Shown: positions 1 through 15,668, counted from the stretch's first letter. The stretch is DNA of 64,000 nucleotides from Andrena cerasifolii (GCF_050908995.1 NC_135126.1:11904001-11968000), one strand, 5' to 3'. Notes: generated by a model not told the origin, from the letters alone. Program-made: numbers and translations.

Positions 1-186
1 GGGTCGGGGCGTGGATTCCTGGAAGGCGCGAAAGGAACGCAAATAATTCCGTTTAGACGCTCGTTCCCGGATCGCGGGCTCGTCCAGGGGCAATAACTTC
101 GTTCCGCTGCAATAAATATCTCGACTAGGGGGCTCGAAGGCACCGGGGCGACGAGGAAGACGCCCAGCTTCTTTATTATTTCTTTT

Positions 187-189
<3 letters not shown>

Positions 190-230
<41 letters not shown>
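190..230. repeat. (TC)n dinucleotide microsatellite
   Basis: An uninterrupted alternation of T and C (about 20 units) lies next to other pyrimidine-rich sequence. On the minus strand it is a (GA)n tract. A (GA)n tract can act as a GAGA-factor type site in insects, but nothing else here indicates a promoter. Confidence 0.97.
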
Positions 231-235
<5 letters not shown>

Positions 236-3200
236 GCGTTTATTCGCTCTCCGTCGAGCTGGTCGAAAGCTTCCGCGAAGCGATTTCTTGCCACTGTGCA
301 AATTAAATGGCCGACCGGTGGCCGGCGAAAGTGGAACAGCCAGGACCGAGGAAAAACGATCTTCCGCGAACGGCGGCACAGAATCACGAGCACACGCTAA
401 AAGATCGCGAGGAGCCGATAAGAAACGGAAGTCGCCGGATATGCGCGACACGACGCCTGACGTCGAATCGCGCCGGGGGGTGGTCGGGGTGGTGGGATTC
501 GTTGGTTAAACGCGCTCCTCATGATTTCTGCTCACGATCTCGCAGCCTTTTATTCCCTCCCTCCCCTTCTCGCTCTGCGGAGAAGTGGCGCACCGTGGAT
601 CCTCCTGATATAACCCGAAACGGAGCAGAATCGACGCTCCTGGCGCGTCCGCGCGGCGTTTCGCCTCGAAGGTTAGCGTAACGAATAAAAGCTCGAGGAG
701 TTCAAATAACTTCGCGAGCAAAGATTCTTTGGCCAAGGACGGAAGCAGCGGCGACGAAGCTCGAAGGATTTGGTTTACAAGCCACGTTTGTTGGCTCGGC
801 ATCACGTGTGCCAAAACCGAGCGACCCAGCAATCAGTTGCCCCGTAAGTTACTGTACATCTCGTTGAGAACGTTCCTACGCGGTGTATAATTGTATCGAG
901 AGGGTAATCGATATTTCGCGAGGCAAGCGCGGGCGTTTCTTCTCGCCGTAATCTGGCCGGATTTGCCGGACGGGCCCGTTTACAGTTTCTCGTTTCAATA
1001 AAAAGCTTGTACAACCGCGGAGCGGTGTGCCTCTTGGAAATTCAACGAGGGTAGCCGGCAATAGCGCGGACTGTCGTCCCTGTGTGCCTAATCTCGGGTA
1101 ATTAATACAAGGTATAGCGTCGCGCCCCGCTCCACGCCGTATCTCGACGGACCAGCGAGCACTCGTCGAGAGTTGAATCAGCGAGAACGATAATCGCGGC
1201 GGGAGCAGATAGGCGGAAAATTATATAAACAATTCTACGGATTGCTTAACCTGAATCTAAGCTTCCACGAAACTTTCACCGGATTCCGATCAATTATTCA
1301 ACCAAAAGGAAGTAAGTTGCAGGCTCCAAGCGTGCTAACCGATTGTCGAGGAACTCGAGCGATATCCATGAAAGCAGCAATGATGGATTCCGCTACTCTA
1401 ACTATAATCTACCATAATCCAGATAATGGCTTTTTGATGAGCAACAGTGTTAACCGCGGAACAAGATCCATGTTAACTCTTGACAGGGGCCAGTCTTTGA
1501 TCTTCTTTCTTGGAGAGAGGATTAAAGGATCGGACCGAGGTGGCGGCCTCGTTAATTCCATCTTCCCGATTAAATTGCCCTGGCTGCCGCGGTTGGCTAG
1601 CTCGCCTCTGTACCCGACTTTTATCGCCAAAAAGTCTCCGCCACGGACTCCGCGCGCCCGCTTTAAAACATCCTGACGCGCTGCACAGTGATCTCGATCG
1701 CGTGGACGGCTGCTCGAATTGATGGCAATCAGTTCGCGCGGGAGCTTAAAAAGATGGATAAAGTCCTCTGGGGACGCGGTGGGATCGAATTACGAACGAA
1801 ACCCGGAATTTGATCACCGCCAAACACAAAGCGACAGGTCGTTACGTTTGACGAACAGCGAAACGACCCTGCGGAGATTTCCCCCAATATTCCCTATCCC
1901 CTGTCCGTTTATTCCAGATTCCAGTCCCCCGAATGATCTGCGATCGCCACATGGCTTCGGGTCGCCTACCGGATGCGCGTGAGTCAAATGAAATAATTCG
2001 CTAAACATCGTAACCGCGAGCATTCCGAGCAGGATGTAGGCGTGACCGATGCTGGCTAACCCTCTCAGGCTTTCACCGAACCAGAAGACTTACACTCGGG
2101 CTGAAAAGTCTGGGATCGCCTTTTGCTACACGAGATGTTAGATAATAAGTTTCTCGGCGCTAATCTAATGCTGGCCAGAAGAAAGTTTAAAAGTGATATC
2201 ACGGTGGTAGCATGGGGTCCATTGCGGGGTCCAGAGCTCTAGCTGGTGCTAGGTAGGAAGCTAAAGAAGGAGCGTGCTAGGAGAGGAGGATAATCTACAT
2301 CCTCCGCTTCCAGTTCGTTTCGAGGTCTCGTTAATCGCGGCTACCGAACAGGAGCACGCTTCCCCGAACGGGATGTAAATCGTTGCTAATTACAAGGTAA
2401 TCGAGGCGGGGACAAGGATCGCCGTGATCGAGGAAATTCATCGAGTTCGTTGATTAATCGGGGCCCGTATCTCCGGCGAGTTCATTAGCGGCGGCTATGG
2501 ACGGGAAGGCGCGAGAATCCCATGGCAGCGGAAGGATAATAAAAGGGATGTTCACGTGGGGAACACGGTGCAGCCTGACCTAGATGAAAGATTCGATCGA
2601 TGAACGGCATCCTTTGGCTCGCACGGACACCAGGCCATGAACGCCACGGGGAAAAAAGGAAAACGCCAGACGTGCTCGACTGGTCCTGTGCCTCCTCGTC
2701 CACGAGATCGATGTGACTCCTGCAGAAAGATGCAGATTACGCGCGTCGCCGAACAGACAACAGTGTCTTCTCCTTCTGCACGCTGCATCGCGATAAGAAG
2801 ATGCTTGAATTTATCGTACACGCGGGGAAACATCCCCAGCAGTGTACTGTGAGAACAATTGGCCGCTAAGTCTGTGGACTTCTGTCCCAAATTATTGGGA
2901 AGTGCGATAAGGGAACGCAGCCGGAGGCTAAGGTGGTTACGTGCTACCCAGAAAATCAAGGTCTGCTCGGCCACGACCAGAGTTCCTCGAAAAGGGACGA
3001 GAGGGCACGGCCCGATCTCGAGACGAGATGTCTCGAGCGAGCCGAGAAAGAAACTCTCACCTCGCGTTTGCATTGGAGCACGTGACACGAGGCGCGACAA
3101 CACGCGATTCCCTGGCCACTTTCCTCTCTTTCCGTTCGGCGCGTCGCGTCGCGGCTCGGGCTCAATTGCCCCTCGCCACGCTTAATTAACGCCACGTGTC

Positions 3201-6200
3201 TTCTGACGCTCCTTTTTTTTCTTGCAGTCGCCAAACGGCTTTCGTCTCATCTTTAAAGAAATTCGCTCATCATCGCGGCGCGAATGTCTGTTTACAATCT
3301 TTCAAGCATCACATTCGGATCTAAATTCGCCCTCATTTTTAAGGGAGCTAATAAACGTCCCCGTGATTTTCTGGATATCCAGCAGCTCCCGAGGTACTCG
3401 ACAGCGTATACTCGTAAACACGGAGGAAATTGTACCCTAGTATACGGATTAAGGCTGACAAGCAGTGGCTACGTACGTAGGTACTTACACGAGCTGTATT
3501 CCAGTTCAAGTCTTACACGTGGGGGGGCTTCCCATCAACCACTTCACCGGGTCAAAGTACACCGTGCGCCATTGTTAAACCAAAGGATCCGCTCGGCGTT
3601 TCGCGTGCCTCGTTCAGCCCGGGAAAGCCCATTCGCTCTAAATAATGCAGATGCGTGCGCGAATGCTTTCGTATGGAAAGTCTGACGACCGATAAGTATT
3701 CCGTGTGCGCCTGCTTGACAGATAACTCCGACAGATCCCCCGACGAGGGAGCCAGACACTGGTGCGCTACGCTTTCGATAGACACTCGCGAAATAAATCA
3801 AACCAGCCTATGCAAAGTCACGAGATCGAGGCTCGTGCGATTCTTCGCGTACCAGCAAAGAAAACCCTGTCCCCGGGGACGGTGCACACGTGTATCCACA
3901 ATAAATTGTTGAGACGTTAGAGTAGTCGAGGAGTAGCGAGGGGAGTGGGCCATTAAAAATTCAATACGAGACCGTGTACACGCAACCAGGGCGGAGGAGA
4001 GGCAATAACTGACGCGGGATCACCATAAATTTCTCATACACCGCTACCAATTTCCCGTTTCGTCGAAGCACCGATACGTCCCCGATTCTATTAAAAGTAA
4101 CGCGATGGTAGTTTATGTCTCCACGCGTCTTGGGTGCAGAGGCGTTATTTTCCAGCTGGATCCGTGACACCGTTTCGCGTCGCGTTCTCGGAGCAGCGAC
4201 TCATCGGGACACCCACCCGTCGATTCGTTAACAAATTTCATCTCCACTCGCGCGATTAATTGAAATGCGCGGGGCGCTGATTGGAAAGCAGTGAAAAGGA
4301 CTAATTAATATCATTACAGGCGGTGCGCAATTTTATTGTCCATCGGGCCGGAACGAAATGACGAGCGTTTGTTTGCCAGCAAATGACACTGATCTAACGA
4401 GAGAGCCGAGGGGTAACGGAACGCGTCAAATCATCGGCGAGCGGTGTCGTGTAGCGCGTCTCCCGTGCCTCCGCGACATTTACATCTAAATTAACCAGAG
4501 AGGCTCGATATGCGTGGAAATTGGACAGTCGCATCGATGGAGAACCTAACAACAACGGTGGGCATCACACTTTCAAATTAAACCCTCGACATCGTCCGAT
4601 GAGAAGCTCGCGTGACGTTCGAGCCGGATCGATATTAGTTAACAATCCGCGCGGCTCTGTAAGCAACCAAGTGACAAATAATCGAGTCGACCACCCCGCA
4701 GGGACCTCGCGAACTCGGATTTCACGTTCACGAACCAATACCTGTGTACAGTGTACAGGTTGTTTTATCGACTTCCTGCTGCACCTGTGCTACTGCCTTC
4801 CACTTTGACGTCGCGGTATGTTAATTCCCGTCTTTCTACTTGGGTTGGGCTTTTGCGCCATCCAGACAGCCTAATCGGAAGCAATTAGGCGCATCGTTCT
4901 AAATTACCTCCTCGATCGCGTCCAACTGGGAATGTCAAAAGAATAGGAAACGGCGACCCACTTCGGCCTCATCCGTTGTGAAGTGGATTCGTGGTTCATT
5001 GTACAAATTACTGTATCATTATTGACGGTAAGCGTGTCAGGAAAGAACAAAGCATTATTGCCATCTACGCGCTCGATTGACTGCTGCGAAATTTCCGACC
5101 TCTCAAACTCCAACGCATTCGTAGACACTGCAACTGTTTGCTCGTTGAAATTTTTTTATACAATTCCTGCGACACCTCTTCATAAAAAAAAATGAACGTT
5201 ATTTCAAGCGTGTGCTTACTCAGGCGATATTAAGTTCGGTCTAACCCGCAACATGTTTATGAGCATGCCCGTGAACGGAGGCAATAAAGAAGAAACTCCC
5301 GACAACTTTTAACGCTCGATATATAAATCGGAGGCACAATATCGTGAATAATGCATCGTGTCTGACGCGCGAGTATCAGAGAGATACGCCTCGCCTGCGG
5401 CTGAAACGGCGATCGATGTTTTCTGCCAGCCACGTGGGCCGATAATAAATAAACAATAGAGCGCTGCATCTGATCGCTAGGATCCTAATTGGAGGGATTG
5501 ATTATCGGGTCCCTAGTATCCATCGCGGCGAACTGGCTACTCGTTTCATCGTTCACCGAACAACGAAGAGCCTTAAACAAGTGTTGCATCAAACACGAGC
5601 GACCATCCCGCGCAATTATGATCGGAAACGTCGTGCTAGCTGTTCACACCTCTGACTGCCATGCGGCGGAGTTTATAATCGGTCGTCCTTCGCATGGTCA
5701 CTCGAGATATTACTCATTAACAGGCTCGAATTACGCATTCTTTTCCTATTACTCGACACACTCTCTCCGCGTTGCTACAGCCTGGCGGTGTTGGGTGTAG
5801 GGAACTCGATTCCATTTCAAATGTGTTCAATACGATTCATTATCGTCTACCTTCCCACGAAACACTATTTCCTTTCGACCTCCCGGCACATTCAGACCTA
5901 GAGCAGCTCAGCTGCGCGCCAGAAACAGACTCAAGTCTCTGCAACGACTTGTAAACGAAGATAAGACTCTCCAGATCAAAACATCCCGCGGAACTAACCA
6001 TCATCGCGCCCCAGTCGAAGACTCTCGTCGTGGAAGAGCCGTGGAGTGTTTGCACCGGTTGGAAAGGCGCGAGTGTCAACGAACCATGGAGTGGTCGAGG
6101 CGCGAGCACATGGTTACTGGGCGTCGCGATAAACCTGGCCGGATGTCGCGGACGCGAGCGTGCTCGAGCGGCACCCGATGATCCTAGCGCTAATGAAGAG

Positions 6201-9200
6201 GAGCCACCTAAAAAGCAGGGGAACAAAGATCCACGGTCGCCTAGACGCCGTGCACGACGCCGCGGGTCTTGCCGTTGCGCGGCTTTTCCTATGCAAAAGG
6301 AAACGGGCGAGGGTTGCCAGGGTGACGCCAGCCGGCGCCCGTCCAGAAGGGTCGATACGACCACGTCGACGTCACCGATTCGTTTCACGTACGCTCCGAG
6401 ACCCCCACGAGGCGTTTGTTTACCCACCGATGCATCCTCGAGAAACGAACACGACTCCCCGAATTCATCTTAGTCGCGACCCCGCAGATTTTTCTCGACC
6501 TAGTGCAGAGAACGTTGCGGAGAAGATTGATATGGACGAGCGTACTCCCAGGAGGTCTTAGGAAGATGGAGTGGTCAGGATTTTCATCCCCGAGACAACC
6601 TCTGTTTAATTAAAGGAATCAGGGACCGGGAAACGAGAATTGCGGGGAATTGTGCAACGCGTTCACTCCGATCGTAGGAAACGGGGCAGAGGGTTTAGTC
6701 CACGGGCAATTTGATTTCGTCAGGGTACCGAGAAGGCTGTTCACTTACGTTCGCACAAATCCGTGGTGGATTGAAGTCCAGACCGCTAGGCAATACCGGC
6801 GCGTTCGATGGAACGGTGAATTTGTTGCGCAAACGAGCCACGAACCGAGTAATTCCGACAATTGGAGGCAAAAAACCGGGCTAATCGCGGCGGAAGTACC
6901 GATCATGCACGGGGTTTACAACCGGCGGGCACGTCCCAGTAACCCGCGAAATGCGCCTAACAACGAGAAAGAGTGGTATTGTTACGACTTACGGGGAAGC
7001 ATAAAGATAATATCCGACTTTATCGACACCGTCGATCCGTATCTCGACGGTGTTCGCTCGGTGCGTTCCCCATTGTCGTATTTACAATACGCCCGTCTCT
7101 GCGCGGACTCTATTGTTCGGGGAAGGAAAAAGCGACGTTAATTTTAACATACATCTATTTCTACAATATAAGCAAGACTTTCTCTTCGAAACGATCGTAC
7201 GAAGTGGAACGCTGCAAGGCTGATCTACGCGGTCATCAGATAAAAACTCTTTTAAGTGGAGAGGAAAAAGAAAAGGGAGTCCGGGATTTAAGGTCAGATA
7301 AAGCGGGACGAACTGCGATGCCAGTCGTAAAGCTCAGCTGGAACCGAGTACCCTGGATCCACCTGCGCCGCCATTTACGCAAGAGAACCTGGCAGAAGGA
7401 AGACAAGGTCGAGAACAATGCTCGTTCGTGCCGAACGATCGGCCGGAGCTTGTGATGAACGTCCACTTGTTCTTGGCGAACGGTAACAGCGGAGGGGGGT
7501 CAGGTTTTTACTTGTGGAAAAGGATCGTAACGTCTCGGCTTGTATACGGGACCCTGCCATCGTTCGTCATCTCCGTAGAATCCCGAGCACCGTGGCTGCT
7601 CCAACAATTAGAGGAGGAAGAGTCGTTCGTTAAACCCGCAGCTCGGGGCTACATTAAACAGACACCGTGCTCCAAAGTCTGGGCCACGGAATGGCTAACA
7701 GCAGCGACTGGGTCAAAACAGTCTGGGGGTTCGAATGTTTACCCGTAAGAAGCGACCGACGAGAAATGGCGCACAGGGGTGCCGTAAACTTGGTCCTGCT
7801 GCTGCTGGCGGCTCCGAGTAGATGTGCCTGTTCATGAGTCAGGCGGAAGGAGAGCTGGCTTTTGGTGCTGGGAAAACGGTGATAGCGGTACCCCGCGATG
7901 CTATCGTAGAAATTGCTCAACTTCGTGATTCACTCTGCTGTAGGGTGAATCATTCTGGGGCAGAGGGTGGAGGCTTCTATTCACGCATCAAATAAGTCGA
8001 TCTAGGATTGAATGAACCACTTTTCTTCGATGGAAATTAACTCTTCACCTCACAGTTTGGTATTCAGATGGCGCTCGGTTCGTTTTCCGCTGTGACTCTG
8101 GTGACCAGTGGCGTCGTACTGAGAAACTGTGATCCAAATATTTCACACTGATAAAGTTTTAATCAGCGTGGAAGTTTCTCGCGAACGAGTAGAGACAGCA
8201 CGAACAGACGCTCTTTGTACCGCGCTTCGTCGTTTTACTTAGCAACGGATGAATTAAAGAGGGGCTACAGCCCGTCCCAGTTTCCATAGCCCGCACTGGT
8301 GGCTCATACGTGAGACGCAATCGTATCGAAGTGGAATAAGATTTTCGTGTTCCGACGCGTGCCAAGTGCAGCACACCCTCCCTATTCTCCTTGCCCTGTG
8401 CAGCTGGCCATGCTGCACCGCCCTAGTTACGGTGCTCGCTGAAAGTGTAACTAATTAGACGCTTTCGAAAGTCGCCGCAATGTAACAATGTTTTATCGGC
8501 CCGGCCGGCGAGATGCAGACACTTACAGGCTATCTTTGTTCGCCCGTTAAACAGTGAGAGAAGCACGCGATGAACGGACCGTGAAATCTGGCTCTCGTTC
8601 CATCGATTCCCGGATGGATCACGAAGCTCGTTTCGTTTCGTCCGCAACAAGAAAGGAAAAAGCTGTCGAATCCGCGCGCAGCGTGTGCGGAACGCGAAAA
8701 CCCGTTCGTGCAATGAAAATGAATTACACGGGGTGAGCCAAACGAAGGGTAATCTAATTGGAACGCGTCTCCAAAGGGAGAGAAAATACGCAGAAGTTCG
8801 ACCGGTGTAAAGGTTGGATGGAACAGTGTCAAGGCGACGCATAAGTTGATGCGGGACTAGCGGCGCAATCTACGTCGTGACTAAACGAATCGGGACGAAG
8901 TAGTGCGTTAGAGGAACGTCCCAACTCGATCACCCTGTATTTAACGTCCCTCCATTCAAACATTAGGATGGCACGACAATAAACTCCCCATCATATTAAT
9001 ATCGTGTTACGCAATGATCAATGTAAAAGAAATTCTTCTCAAGTGTCTGTCAGCCGTGTGGCATGGATAGCAGCTAATGGAACTGGCCCTGATAGAATAT
9101 GATCGATTCGAACGGTCGGAAGGTGTGGAATCGGGAGGCGCGTGTATGGAAACCGTGAGCCATCCGCAGGGTTCCCATGGCGCATGTGCGATTAAACGCA

Positions 9201-12200
9201 CTGGAACAGGAGGAGACGCGGAAGAATACCACCTATTATCGATCGTACGCAGCTTCGACTTTAAATTGCTGGAATCACGAGGAAGATCGAATCGCGTCGG
9301 GAACAGGAGTACAATGCGGACGTCGTTGCGTGCATGACATCGACGAACCGAAGGGAAGAGGCGGAAGGCCAAGCCTGGACGGGCACGGTTGCTTCCCTGT
9401 TCGGTGTCACTCGGTCTCATTCGATTCCTCCGTGATTGCACCAGAGGACTGACCCGATTTCACGTGACACTCGTCACAGGTGCCACGCGGGAGGGTTCGT
9501 TATGACGATTTACTTGGAGACGGTCGTTATTACTGTCGTTCCAGGCCGATGGGGCCGCGACTCGTCAAACGTGCCGTTCGAGCCGGTGACCGGAACAGAG
9601 AGCCATCTTGACGAATTTCAACGAACAGCTGGACGATGATAAGAAAACCCCCCGACGACGATGAGAATGCTCGAACCGTCGCAGGCACGCGAGGTGGAAA
9701 GTCAAAGGACTGGCCGAAGGAGCATCGTTCGAGTAACTTTCCTCGCGGGGAGTCGCCGTTTTCTCTGGCTTGAAGCTCGTGCTTCCTAGCGGCGACTGCG
9801 TCCTGACGTGGCTAGTGCTGCAGAGATGAATGATGTCTCAATAAAGCGGACTGCTACCCGGACAGTGTATCGCAGAGACCCTCGATTTCCCCGCGCGATC
9901 GGTATCCAGCTGAAACGGAGCGATCGTTAAGTGGGTCAATTTGTTCCATCCTAGGAGCCTCCCCGCCGGTGGATCGATTACGATCTCGAGCGTGATTTAC
10001 GGGGCTTGGATCCGCGAGGCGTGCAACCCCGCGAGGAGAAACTTCGCGCTCGCGTACGCCTGAGCTTTTGTCACACTTATCGCCGAAGACAAGGCGACGT
10101 GGATCGGATGATATTTATCGCCAGGCTCCAGAACGATAGATACCTTCTCGCTGGCTGCCCCCACGGCCTATGGCTCAACAATAGCCCGTTCAACTTCCGC
10201 GCGTTTTTATTTTCCTACGTGTTTTCTGCATCCAAGCTGTTTTCGATTCAAGCGCCTATTTTTTTTTTTTTGCTCCCCTTCATCGTTCGAATAATACAGT
10301 ACTTTTCGTGAAAGAGAACGGACGCGACCAGTTTTCACGAACGCAGCTGTTTCACGAGCAAATAAAAGTATCAGGTATTTCGAATGTTTGGAGGGGGCGT
10401 ACTGTGTGTGATTATGCGAGGCAACTTAAGTGGATTAAACGATGGTTTGTGCCAATTGGATCGCGAAATTCGACGAATCAATGTCGGTTACGTAGATTTT
10501 TTTCAACGCAGGGGGCAATTGAGCCGAGTCCAATGGTCTGTTATTGAGCGGTAAGTGATCCCGTAAATTGTGACAATTTACTGACACGCGGTTCCATCGT
10601 TTTCAGAGAGGTGGGATGCAGAACCACCGACACGTCAAATTAGTGGCCGCATGGACGAGCTTCTAAGTTTCTTGTAGAATCTCTGTACCGTCGCGTGCAC
10701 CGTGTTAATTTACGAAAGAGTCATGGAAAGCAGTTTCTCTCTGGAGGGGTGGTTTCAGCCCTCAGGCTCGTGCCTTCGCAGTGGAAATGTAAAAGTAGTA
10801 ACTGTCCTCTATTTCACTTACTTTGCAGGCGTGTAAAGTTTCATTAGAATCGTAACACTTCAAAGATGTCCCTTCCTAAGTCTACTAATGAAATTATGGA
10901 ATTAATTAAAGGGTACGGCGAGTACGCTTGAAGTGCACAGGGACAGAGAATCTGGGAACAGGCCTGCATAATTGCAACTGAAATATCAGGAACGAATCTT
11001 TGTTCTCTCTTCCTCGAAAAGATCGTTCGCGGAATCGTTGGCTTACATCCTTTTTAACGAGCAGAAATCACTTCAGACGGATTAATGGCGGCGAGGTACG
11101 GTAACTCGGCTGAAAGGGGACAAAATCCGTTTCAAACCGGCGCGCAGATAGCATCGGATCCATTTAAGCCGGAATACAAATGTCAAGGAGAGAAGATGAT
11201 TAAACTCGAATCGGGGACGACGGTTTAGAAAAATAATTCGCTTTCTCGCAATCGAAAGATCTTCGGTAAACGGCCACAAAGGATGTCCTCGAATTTCCAT
11301 CGAAAAATGTCATTTCCCCTCTCTGAAGCGTGAAGTCAGAAGGAGATTGGAGCTCGAGAAACCGCTCAAGAAACGGGGGCGAAAATCCTAGGAAACCGGA
11401 GAGGCACGTTTCAATGACGACAATGATTCAATAGGTTTGGCTACTGCTAGGCCACGATCGTGATAACACTCGCGCGATAATCCGCCTAACAGTGCGTTCC
11501 AACGTAATCGAGCTGCGTCGAGTAACACAGTAATTAACAGGCACAATTAAGGTTAATTGACCACTTCCAATCGTATTAACCGTTTCTCCATGCTGGTGAT
11601 AATTAACCGCGGAGGAGCCGGCCGCCTAGCTCTGTTTTAATGCGAGGCTATTGCGCGTTAGTTATTAATGACACGAAGAAAAAAAGAAGAAGAAACGGAA
11701 CAGTTATTTTTATTCTTAATGATCGTGCCGCGGCAGGAGAGAAAGTCGCGTTTTCCAGCACGCGTAAAATTCATGCAACGTCGAAATATATGTTTCGCGT
11801 TTTCTAGAAACATACGCTGTCACGCATCGCGCAAAGGAATCGGAAGAAAGCGTCGCAGGCCAGCTGGTTTCGAAGAATCATCCGTGGAGTATCGCGGAAT
11901 TTCAGGAATGACTCGCGGGTTCGCTGGTAATTAGTAGACGCGAGAACGATAATTAACAAAGGCATGACTTGTTCCTTGATCAGGTGTCGCCGATAACAAT
12001 CGACAACCACTTGTGGTGAACGTGAGCAGGACCATTTGGGCGAATGTTTGAACGTTAGGGAGACGGAAGTCGACTAGACCCTACCCCAATTTAATGATTA
12101 CCCTTGCCTCGTCGAAGGGGAATAATTCACTGCTAACCACTGACCAGTGGCTACCGACCACAGCTAATTCGCCTCTGACCATTGATTACTAACTGTTTCT

Positions 12201-15200
12201 TACCACTCACCCTCTTTCGTCCCATCTCGTTGTTTCTCATGGAAATTGACTAACAGAAGGAAGTGAAAGCACATTCACGTTTGAAAAATTATTCCTCCCT
12301 TCCCAACATACAATATTTCCTCGAGAAATTTTAAAAGAGATAGTCTAATAAATAGTCTAATAAAATTTTAACCAGTTAAACTACAATTTAATGAAAATTG
12401 ATCAGAATATCGTTCAATTCTAGAACCAGGAGTTATTAAAACTCGGTTCATTAAAAGCTGCGTTCGCCACCTATAGAATAATTAGAAAAAAAGTATGACC
12501 AGCGTGAATTCGTTATTGGCTTTAATTAGCGCAGAAACTAAGAATCTATTGGAGCTGCTACTAATAAGTATGCCGCTTTCCAAATATTTTTGAACGCTGA
12601 CGGAGCAGGAAAAACGCGACGAATGCAGCAACTGTCGACGATTGGAATCGAAGCCAAATTTCTATTTCTACCCGCATAATCGTCGCGACATCTCCGCGTT
12701 AATCGTTGCCAAATCGAATCCATAAGCGAGGGAATAAAGAAAAGCTACGGCGCAACGGGAGAATTATTTCACGGTTGCGGATCATTTTGCAATCGATTTC
12801 GTGGCCAAGATGAGCTTGAAACCCGTAGAGGCACGTACGTGTTGCAATTTGCAGCCGTTCTGACGGGTTTCATGGGGACGAATATTTATTGCGTTACGGT
12901 TATTAGGACGAAACGCATAAATGTCAAACGGCTCGACGGCTATTTTCACCGTATGCGTATCCTCGCCGCTGACGTCTCTAAATATCAGAGTCCTGGTGAA
13001 AGCGCGACGGTAAATGCCAGTCCCTTTTACTTTTTCCAAGCGGCAGTAACATCTCGACGGGATATCTTCATCTGTCGATGAAGGTGTTTGCTTAAAGCCT
13101 ACGTGCGAAACTGCGGTTGGTTACCTGGCTCTTGGACGGACATTTCCGTGTTACATTCAATGGACAATCAGACTTTAGACGTCGATCACGCGCGGCGACT
13201 TGGAATTCTGCAATGTTGTGACTCACCTGTAACAAAAGAAGGGCAGAATTTAGTGTTGTTGCGAAGTGAATGCTTACAGTTGTAGCATGTACTTGCGAAT
13301 ACCTCAACTAACATTAACCATTCACGGACAATCTAAAATCTATACATGTACCCAGTGAAAGTTTGATAAAGTCTGTGTTGAGAAGTGTCTGGAACCTCCT
13401 CGTGGAACAAAGTCAGCAGACGTTACCCGAAGATTAATAGCGAGCTGAGCGCAGAGCGAGAAACAGCCCTATGCACCATTTCTCCTCAAAGTTTGCCTAT
13501 CATAACGGAGCCAACGGGACGTGACGGGAAAGGAGGAGCACGTAGCATCCCGTGTTTGTTGATGATACGGTGGCAAATCGGCGAACTGCATCCTCCCACG
13601 GGGAAATTTAATTGAATCGTCTGCAGACACGTGTCAATCGTAAACCGACTGGAAAAAAACCGCTACGTTTGAAGAGTCACGCTCCATCGTTCGCTGCAAT
13701 CAGTCTCGCCCAAGCAAAGAATATATAATAATTTATTCCGTGTGTACTTTGGCCCCACTTTACGCTTTCAAGAAGGTAATGTGTCACGGTCGCGTTGCCA
13801 TTAACGTGTTGATCTCGCGAAACTGATAAAACACTTTACGATTCTGGGTATCTGTGGTTAATACAATACCCTGCTGTATACCCTTTTCACGATGGTCGTA
13901 GTTAAAAAGTTTAACCGCGATTGTCGCCATTCGTTTACCGAAGCGGACGCGCATCGATCCTCCGGCAACGAAATAAACGGAGACAAAGAATCCAGTTATA
14001 ACCGCGCTAATGAAACATTCTTGCGCGATTAAAGTCAACACCGTCTGTCTACTTGTTGTCGCGATTTGATAAACGATAGTACGAGGCCGTGTACGAATGC
14101 TCGCGATATCGGTACACGCGACCAAAACGACCGCCTTATCATGAGTGTCCCTTTTCTGGGACCAGATCAAAGGTTCCGTGCTGAGACGATAACCCCTTTG
14201 ATAAGAAGCGACGCCGCGTTATCAAACGGCTTGCCGACGGCCGCGGAGCGCACGATAGTCGATGCGAAAGAGGTCTGCCGTACCGACAAGCCGGGGGATT
14301 CTCCTTAGCGAGTTCACCAACCGCCAGTTCGGTGGCGTGCTGCCGAGAGCGACCAGAACGCCACGGATATGTGGCGGATGGAACGCGAAGCTGCGCGCGA
14401 ATTTAAATACCGTGGCGCGTAAGTCACGCCTCCGTTTGAAAAGACGGTTTTAGAAACGGCCGTGTTGTCGGGTGGATATCGGGGAGTGTCGACCCACCCG
14501 TGCACGTAAAATTAGAACCCCCACATGCCCGGCGAGATTCGCGTTCCCTCTCGTTTATCCTATTTCTGCTGGCCGCGCCTCGAGGAGGTACCTCGATTCA
14601 CTGTGCTTTTGTTTACCTCCCGACGAGAGAACGGAGGCGTCTGTCTCGTTTAATCGGAGCACTAAGTCGTGATCGATCTTGATTCACCTTAATTTTAGAT
14701 TTATCGAAATTTATAGGGTTATTCTGAAACGCCAGCGGCGTGGAGGTGATCCGCGCGGGGTCGAAGCAGAGAAAAACTTGTTCTCTGCCGAAGAACGCGA
14801 GATGGTAGATGCTCGCAGCGGTCCACGGCGTTTTGAGTTCTGACCGAAGCCGGAGAGAGTGAAGAGAATGGAATTCCTAACGCGGCGCGACGCTCCATTT
14901 ACCGTTCTATGATTAAATCTGTTAACTCTGGTATTACGTCCGCAGAGTGACCCGGTTGTGGATTTAGTAGCTGACGTTCCTCTAGCAGCCAACGATGCCG
15001 AACGAACGCGGACGTTCGACGTTACCGCGGCGCTAACGTAATTTCTACTCCTTGGGAGCCTGTCCCGGGTTCCCTGACGTACGGCCACTCTATGACCGCC
15101 GCGACCATAAACGATAAGAGAAATTATGCAGCTAATTGCAAGGTACACAAATAAATCACGGTGTATCGCGCTGATTAACGATCTGGCGGCTCGCCGTGCG

Positions 15201-15654
15201 CGGGGACACTCGGGGAAGGATTTCCACGGGACAGACAGACAACAGAGCTATCCGACGATGGCTCCCCGTGGCTGTTACCTAACTTCGGCATCGCTGACCC
15301 GCGAGGGCAACGGGAATTCTAACGTCTCCGCGATTTAGAGGGCCAATTACGAGGAATGGCCGCACAATGGATGCAAATGCCCGGCCGCGCTGAGGGAACG
15401 GAGACAGACAGACAGCGAAAGGAGAAAGGGAACGAAATACGAGTGCAACCGCGGTAATTAACGGTTATAAAGGCCGGCCCGGGCTCTCTCAATAAACAGC
15501 CCACGAGAAACGGCGAGCAAACGACACGATCTTAACTAGGCACGAACTGACCTTTTTCCAGCAGCTTCGCTTTCGAAAATATTAACGGGGACACCGTTCA
15601 CGGGTTGTCGCGATCGTTGTCAGTCCAAGATTTACGCGACCGATAAAAATCTCT

Positions 15655-15668
15655 CCCCCCCCCCCCCC
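15655..15668. repeat. C14 homopolymer run
   Basis: A run of 14 cytosines follows CTCT. It is a simple low-complexity tract and a likely place for length errors in an assembly. Confidence 0.95.

Noticed and set aside
2552..3103. 183-codon minus-strand open frame
   Set aside because: It has no recognisable motif, and two other long frames overlap it on the opposite strand. I treat it as chance.
5840..6427. 195-codon minus-strand open frame
   Set aside because: It is low in stops because of CpG-rich composition, overlaps long frames in other frames and on the other strand, and shows no domain, splice context or family pattern.
6650..7141. 163-codon plus-strand open frame
   Set aside because: The residue mix looks more protein-like than its neighbours, but no family signature or supporting exon context was found, so it is not called.
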